Source: Pseudomonadota bacterium (GTDB taxonomy: Bacteria; Pseudomonadota; Alphaproteobacteria; Micropepsales; Micropepsaceae). Taken from it: a DNA stretch of 45,852 nt. A program made the position numbers and the translations under genes. Numbering within the stretch: the first letter of the stretch is position 1; every line of letters begins with the position of its first letter. Positions 41,901 to 45,852 of this stretch are shown here, piece by piece. Under the pieces are notes generated by a model. It made no database searches. It was not told the origin of the DNA and was given only the letters and a program-made list of their open reading frames with translations. The stretch lies in the NCBI GenBank assembly GCA_018242105.1, contig JAFECP010000005.1, positions 19,869-65,720 on the forward strand, given 5' to 3'.

Positions 41901-43641
41901 CGGCGACAACCCCAACAGCGCTATCAAGCAGGTGGCGTCCGGCCGCTTCGGCGTGACGGCGGAATATCTGAACCAGTGCCGCGAGCTGGAGATCAAGGTC
42001 GCCCAAGGCGCCAAGCCCGGCGAAGGCGGGCAGTTGCCCGGCTTCAAGGTGACGGAGATGATCGCAAAGCTGCGCCACGCCACACCCGGCGTGATGCTCA
42101 TCTCGCCGCCGCCGCATCACGACATCTATTCCATCGAGGATCTGGCGCAGCTCATTTACGACCTGAAGCAGATCAACCCCGAAGTGCGCGTCTGCGTGAA
42201 GCTGGTGTCGGCATCGGGCATCGGCACCATCGCGGCGGGCGTGGCGAAGGCGAAAGCCGACGTCATCCTCATCTCCGGCCACAATGGCGGCACCGGCGCG
42301 TCGCCGCAGACCTCGATCAAATATGCCGGCGTGCCGTGGGAGATGGGGCTGACGGAAGCCAACCAGATCCTCACGCTCAACAATCTGCGTCACCGGGTGA
42401 CTTTGCGCACCGATGGCGGCATCCGCACTGGCCGCGATGTGGTGATGGCGGCGATGATGGGCGCGGAAGAATATGGCGTCGGCACCGCCTCGCTGGTGGC
42501 GATGGGCTGCATCATGGTGCGCCAATGCCATTCCAACACCTGCCCCGTCGGCGTCTGCACGCAAAACCCCGATTTGCGCGCGAAGTTCACCGGCACGGCG
42601 GAGAAAGTGGTCAATCTCTTCAGCTTCATCGCTGAGGAAGTGCGCGACATCCTTTCGCAACTCGGCTTCCGCAAACTGGAGGACGTGATTGGCCGCACGG
42701 ACCTGCTCTACCAGATGAGCCGCGGCGCGGAAGAACTCGACGATCTGGATTTGAACCCGCTGCTGGTGCAGGCCGATCCCGGCAATTATCCGCGCAGCTC
42801 CACCCGCACCGGCCGCAACGAGGTGCCGGATGCGCTGGACACGCAGATCGAGAACGACGCGCAGGCGTTCCTCAACGCCGGCGAGAAAATGCAGCTCACC
42901 TACAATGTGCGCAACACCATGCGCAGCATTGGCGCACGCATCTCATCGCGCATCGTGCGCAAATGGGGCATGACGGGCTTGCCGCATGGCCATCTGACGT
43001 TGCGCCTGCGCGGAAGCTGCGGCCAATCGCTGGGCGCCTTCGCCGTGCAAGGGTTGAAGATCGAAGTCTTCGGCGACAGCAACGACTATGTCGGCAAAGG
43101 CCTGTCCGGCGCGACGATTACCTTGCGCCCCACCACCGCCGCCAAATTCGTGGCGCGCGACAACACCATTATCGGCAACACCTGCCTCTATGGCGCGACG
43201 AGCGGCAAACTCTTTGCGGCCGGGCAAGCGGGCGAACGTTTCGCCGTGCGCAATTCCGGCGCGACCACCGTAGTCGAAGGCTGCGGCTCGAACGGCTGCG
43301 AATACATGACGGGCGGCACGGCGGTGATCCTGGGCGCCATCGGCGACAATTTCGCCGCCGGCATGACGGGCGGCATGGCCTTCGTTTACGACGCCGACGG
43401 CATGTTCGAAAAGCATCTGAATACCGACACGGTCATCGCCCGGCGTATCGCGACATCCTATTGGCACAACTATCTGTACGACCTGATCGACGAGCACCGC
43501 CGCGAGACGATGTCGGTCTTCGCAGGCGAATTGCTCGCGCATTGGGATGTCGAGCGCGACAATTTCTGGCAGGTCGTCCCAAAGGAAATGCTGAGCCGCC
43601 TCGCACAGCCGCTCACCGAGAACAAACAGGCGGCGGAGTAG
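38974..43641 (+). CDS. gltB: Glutamate synthase large subunit, repeat-extended propeptide
   Basis: GltB makes two glutamates from glutamine and 2-oxoglutarate. The 1555-residue protein has the class II amidotransferase domain whose nucleophile is Cys77 in DEHDACGVGFVAAIDG. The FMN synthase domain includes SGEGGEDPARF, with the 3Fe-4S cysteines in CIMVRQCHSNTCPVGVC. The glutamate-synthase beta-helix domain ends with GRRIA-type segments. The start ATG 38974 has GGAG 7 nt upstream and no alternative start exists between it and Cys77. Residues ~8-45 come from a palindromic repeat read in frame. Removing them leaves a propeptide of ~38 residues, close to known GOGATs. Confidence 0.96.
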   Translation: MSEERHPLSSPVHGGGVERSETEGALGTGPLHRFAVPLPRERGRKNRGEAEIARYLSNARKLEDAHSYKPSDEHDACGVGFVAAIDGKPRRDVVARAIDALKSVWHRGAVDADGKTGDGCGIHLQVPQDFFREAVQQTGHKLRSGRIAVGQIFLPRTDYNAQETCRTIVESEILRFGFYLYGWRQVPIDISIIGEKANATRPEIEQIMFDAGDGNLEELDRRLYLCRRRIEKRVREASIQDFYVCSLSSRSLIYKGMFLAEHLSEFYPDLKDERFVSAFAIFHQRYSTNTFPTWRLAQPFRMLAHNGEINTLKGNVNWMKNHEFKMASELFGEHGDDIKPIVQPGGSDSAALDSVFEVLVRAGRSAPLAKTLLVPEAWSKKASTMPEAHRAMYAYANGVMEPWDGPAALAATDGRWVIAGMDRNGLRPQRYAITEDGLLCTGSETGMVVLDERSVVRKGRVGPGQMIALDLDAGRFYEDREIKDKLASEFPYAEWAKKIVELEPIIGPGPEPRMFDRDGLRRRQVAAGMTLEDVELILAPMVEDGKEAVGSMGDDTPLAVLSEQYRPLSHFFRQNFSQVTNPPIDPLREERVMSLKTRFRNLGNVLAQDETQADVYVLESPVISTGMYDRMKDHLEGRFYEIDCVFEVRDGKPKDGNALSRALERIKSDAEDAVRQGYNHLILTDERISNALAAIPMILATGAVHSHLVRQGLRTYTSLNVRSAECFDTHYFAVLVGVGATTINAYLAQECIADRHARGLFGKLALGPTVKRYLDAVNAGLLKIMSKMGISVISSYRGAYNFEAVGLSRSMVAEIFPGMTSRISGIGLGGIAKKVARQHARAHDADVIALPVGGFYKSRANGETHAHGAELIHLLQTAVTTDSYSTYRKYSEAVWALPPVSLRHLMNIRKGTAPILLEEVESITEIRKRFVTPGMSLGALGPEAHEVLNIAMNRIGAKSDSGEGGEDPARFKAKPNGDNPNSAIKQVASGRFGVTAEYLNQCRELEIKVAQGAKPGEGGQLPGFKVTEMIAKLRHATPGVMLISPPPHHDIYSIEDLAQLIYDLKQINPEVRVCVKLVSASGIGTIAAGVAKAKADVILISGHNGGTGASPQTSIKYAGVPWEMGLTEANQILTLNNLRHRVTLRTDGGIRTGRDVVMAAMMGAEEYGVGTASLVAMGCIMVRQCHSNTCPVGVCTQNPDLRAKFTGTAEKVVNLFSFIAEEVRDILSQLGFRKLEDVIGRTDLLYQMSRGAEELDDLDLNPLLVQADPGNYPRSSTRTGRNEVPDALDTQIENDAQAFLNAGEKMQLTYNVRNTMRSIGARISSRIVRKWGMTGLPHGHLTLRLRGSCGQSLGAFAVQGLKIEVFGDSNDYVGKGLSGATITLRPTTAAKFVARDNTIIGNTCLYGATSGKLFAAGQAGERFAVRNSGATTVVEGCGSNGCEYMTGGTAVILGAIGDNFAAGMTGGMAFVYDADGMFEKHLNTDTVIARRIATSYWHNYLYDLIDEHRRETMSVFAGELLAHWDVERDNFWQVVPKEMLSRLAQPLTENKQAAE
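38996..39108. repeat. Palindromic repeat element, copy 2 (inside gltB)
   Basis: The element has perfect terminal inverted repeats: TTTCCTCCCCCGTTCACGGG at the left end and its complement at the right, each itself a hairpin (38999-39020 and 39084-39105). An inner AGGGGGC/GCCCCCT pair lies between. It contains no stop codon in the gltB frame and encodes GGGVERSETEGA ... PLHRFAVPLPR. Both ends are intact, so insertion looks recent. Confidence 0.92.
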
Positions 43642-43755
43642 TCCGAGCGGCCTAAAAAAGAGGCATGTCGCCCAAAATTTGAGCCATCCTCGGCTTCGTT
43701 TGGTGAAGGTTCTCGTAACCCACTGATCTTGTTTGTGGATATCCACCGGATCGGT

Positions 43756-43772
43756 TGGCACGAACCCTGCTA
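43756..43772 (+). promoter_or_regulatory. Sigma-54 promoter of glnB-glnA
   Basis: TGGCACG-AACC-CTGCTA matches the sigma-54 pattern TGGCACG-N4-TTGCW. GG (43757-43758) and GC (43769-43770) are separated by exactly 10 bp. Transcription would start near 43782, leaving a leader of about 43 nt before glnB. A 12-bp palindrome GTGGATATCCAC lies at 43735-43746. No clear NtrC site was found in the 43642-43755 interval. Confidence 0.8.
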
Positions 43773-43773
43773 A

Positions 43774-44163
<390 letters not shown>

Positions 44164-44211
44164 AATCCATTGGGGTGAACCAGTTCAACCGTTCGAAGGG
44201 AAGTTAGCATC

Positions 44212-45630
<1,419 letters not shown>

Positions 45631-45631
45631 C

Positions 45632-45747
45632 TTTTCCTCCCCCGTTTACGGGGGAGGAGCTGAACGAAGTGAAGCGGAGGGGGCTGTGCGGCGGCATAGC
45701 CCCCTCCGGCGTTTCACGCCACCTCCCCCGTAAACGGGGGAGGAAAG
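45632..45747. repeat. Palindromic repeat element, copy 3
   Basis: Terminal hairpins CCTCCCCCGTTTACGGGGG (from 45636) and CCTCCCCCGTAAACGGGGG (45722-45743) are inverted copies of each other. An inner AGGGGGC/GCCCCCT pair lies between. In the frame used by copies 1 and 2 it would read SSPVYGGGAERSEAEGA before a stop. It separates glnA from the convergent kinase gene and may act as a bidirectional transcription end. Confidence 0.92.
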
Positions 45748-45750
45748 TTT

Positions 45751-45852
45751 CTACGCCGCCGCTGCTTCCGGCTTGCCTTGAACGCCATCCACCGGCTTGC
45801 ACGGCAGGACGACATAGGCGCGTGCGCCTCTGCCCTGCTCGCTTTCGAGCCA
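45751..45852 (-). CDS. C-terminal end of probable sensor histidine kinase
   Basis: Only the last 33 residues are visible. WLESEQGRGARAYVVLPC fits the final strand of a GHKL ATPase domain, where a Glu-Ser...Gly-x-Gly loop is followed by the closing ...LP. A Lys/Pro/Ala tail then ends at TAG 45751-45753. The rest of the gene is beyond the window. The assignment rests on this short segment alone, so family and role are tentative. Confidence 0.45.
   Translation of the reverse strand, partial: WLESEQGRGARAYVVLPCKPVDGVQGKPEAAAA

Noticed and set aside
43735-43746. 12-bp palindrome GTGGATATCCAC as an NtrC site
   Set aside because: It does not match the TGCAC-N5-7-GTGCA pattern and lies too close to the -24 element.

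Overview
The window reads as chromosomal DNA of a free-living alphaproteobacterium with GC-rich, densely packed genes. Support comes from the gene orders ihfB-pyrF-trpF-trpB-trpA-accD-folC, aroA-cmk-rpsA beside a FYDLN acid-tail gene, and rnd-kdsD-lptC-lptA-lptB-rpoN-hpf-ptsN; the Hsp20 plus DUF1150 pair; a class II EPSP synthase; and SOS boxes of the alphaproteobacterial form GTTC-N7-GTTC. I cannot name the genus.

Layout. 1-2260: two DUF2807-like surface repeat proteins (the first cut by the window edge), a DUF2945 protein, a DUF488 protein and a small SMR-like membrane protein. 2335-3190: an accessory two-gene cassette behind a LexA-boxed, apparently leaderless promoter, its end overwritten by a palindromic repeat. 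3191-9926 (minus): an eight-gene run from ihfB to folC covering DNA architecture, pyrimidine, tryptophan, fatty acid and folate steps, mostly joined by 4-nt start/stop overlaps. 10108-11981 (minus): GMC oxidoreductase and a short twin-arginine partner. 12177-16821: tRNA-Ala, the FYDLN protein, then aroA-cmk-rpsA with a strong terminator. 16928-21402: MASE1 histidine kinase, a pabB-pabC fusion, and a heat-shock pair with a sigma-32-like promoter. 21422-27963 (minus): LPS transport, sigma-54 and the nitrogen-PTS enzyme. 28112-31241: Tat-lipoprotein beta-glucosidase, a PhyH dioxygenase and a DUF2189 membrane protein. 31401-32782: tRNA-Leu, an orphan second copy of the LexA promoter, and a DUF1778/GNAT toxin-antitoxin pair. 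32815-37289: mixed small genes, a thioesterase, an NDUFA9-like protein and uppP. 37527-45630: nitrogen assimilation, gltD-gltB and glnB-glnA, with a sigma-54 promoter before glnB. The window ends in the 3' end of a probable sensor kinase.

How it works together. The right end forms the ammonia-assimilation module (GOGAT, PII, glutamine synthetase). Its predicted sigma-54 promoter would use the rpoN product encoded in the same window.

The most unusual signals are three. (1) A roughly 115-135 bp palindromic repeat family has three copies. One lies inside the gltB reading frame and lengthens the removable propeptide before the catalytic cysteine; another has erased the stop codon of a small gene in the same frame, so both encode a related peptide. 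(2) A 52-bp LexA-controlled promoter occurs twice, 29 kb apart and in opposite orientations, once driving an unknown two-gene cassette and once with no reading frame behind it. (3) A possible SOS-controlled non-coding transcript lies between tRNA-Leu and the toxin-antitoxin pair.
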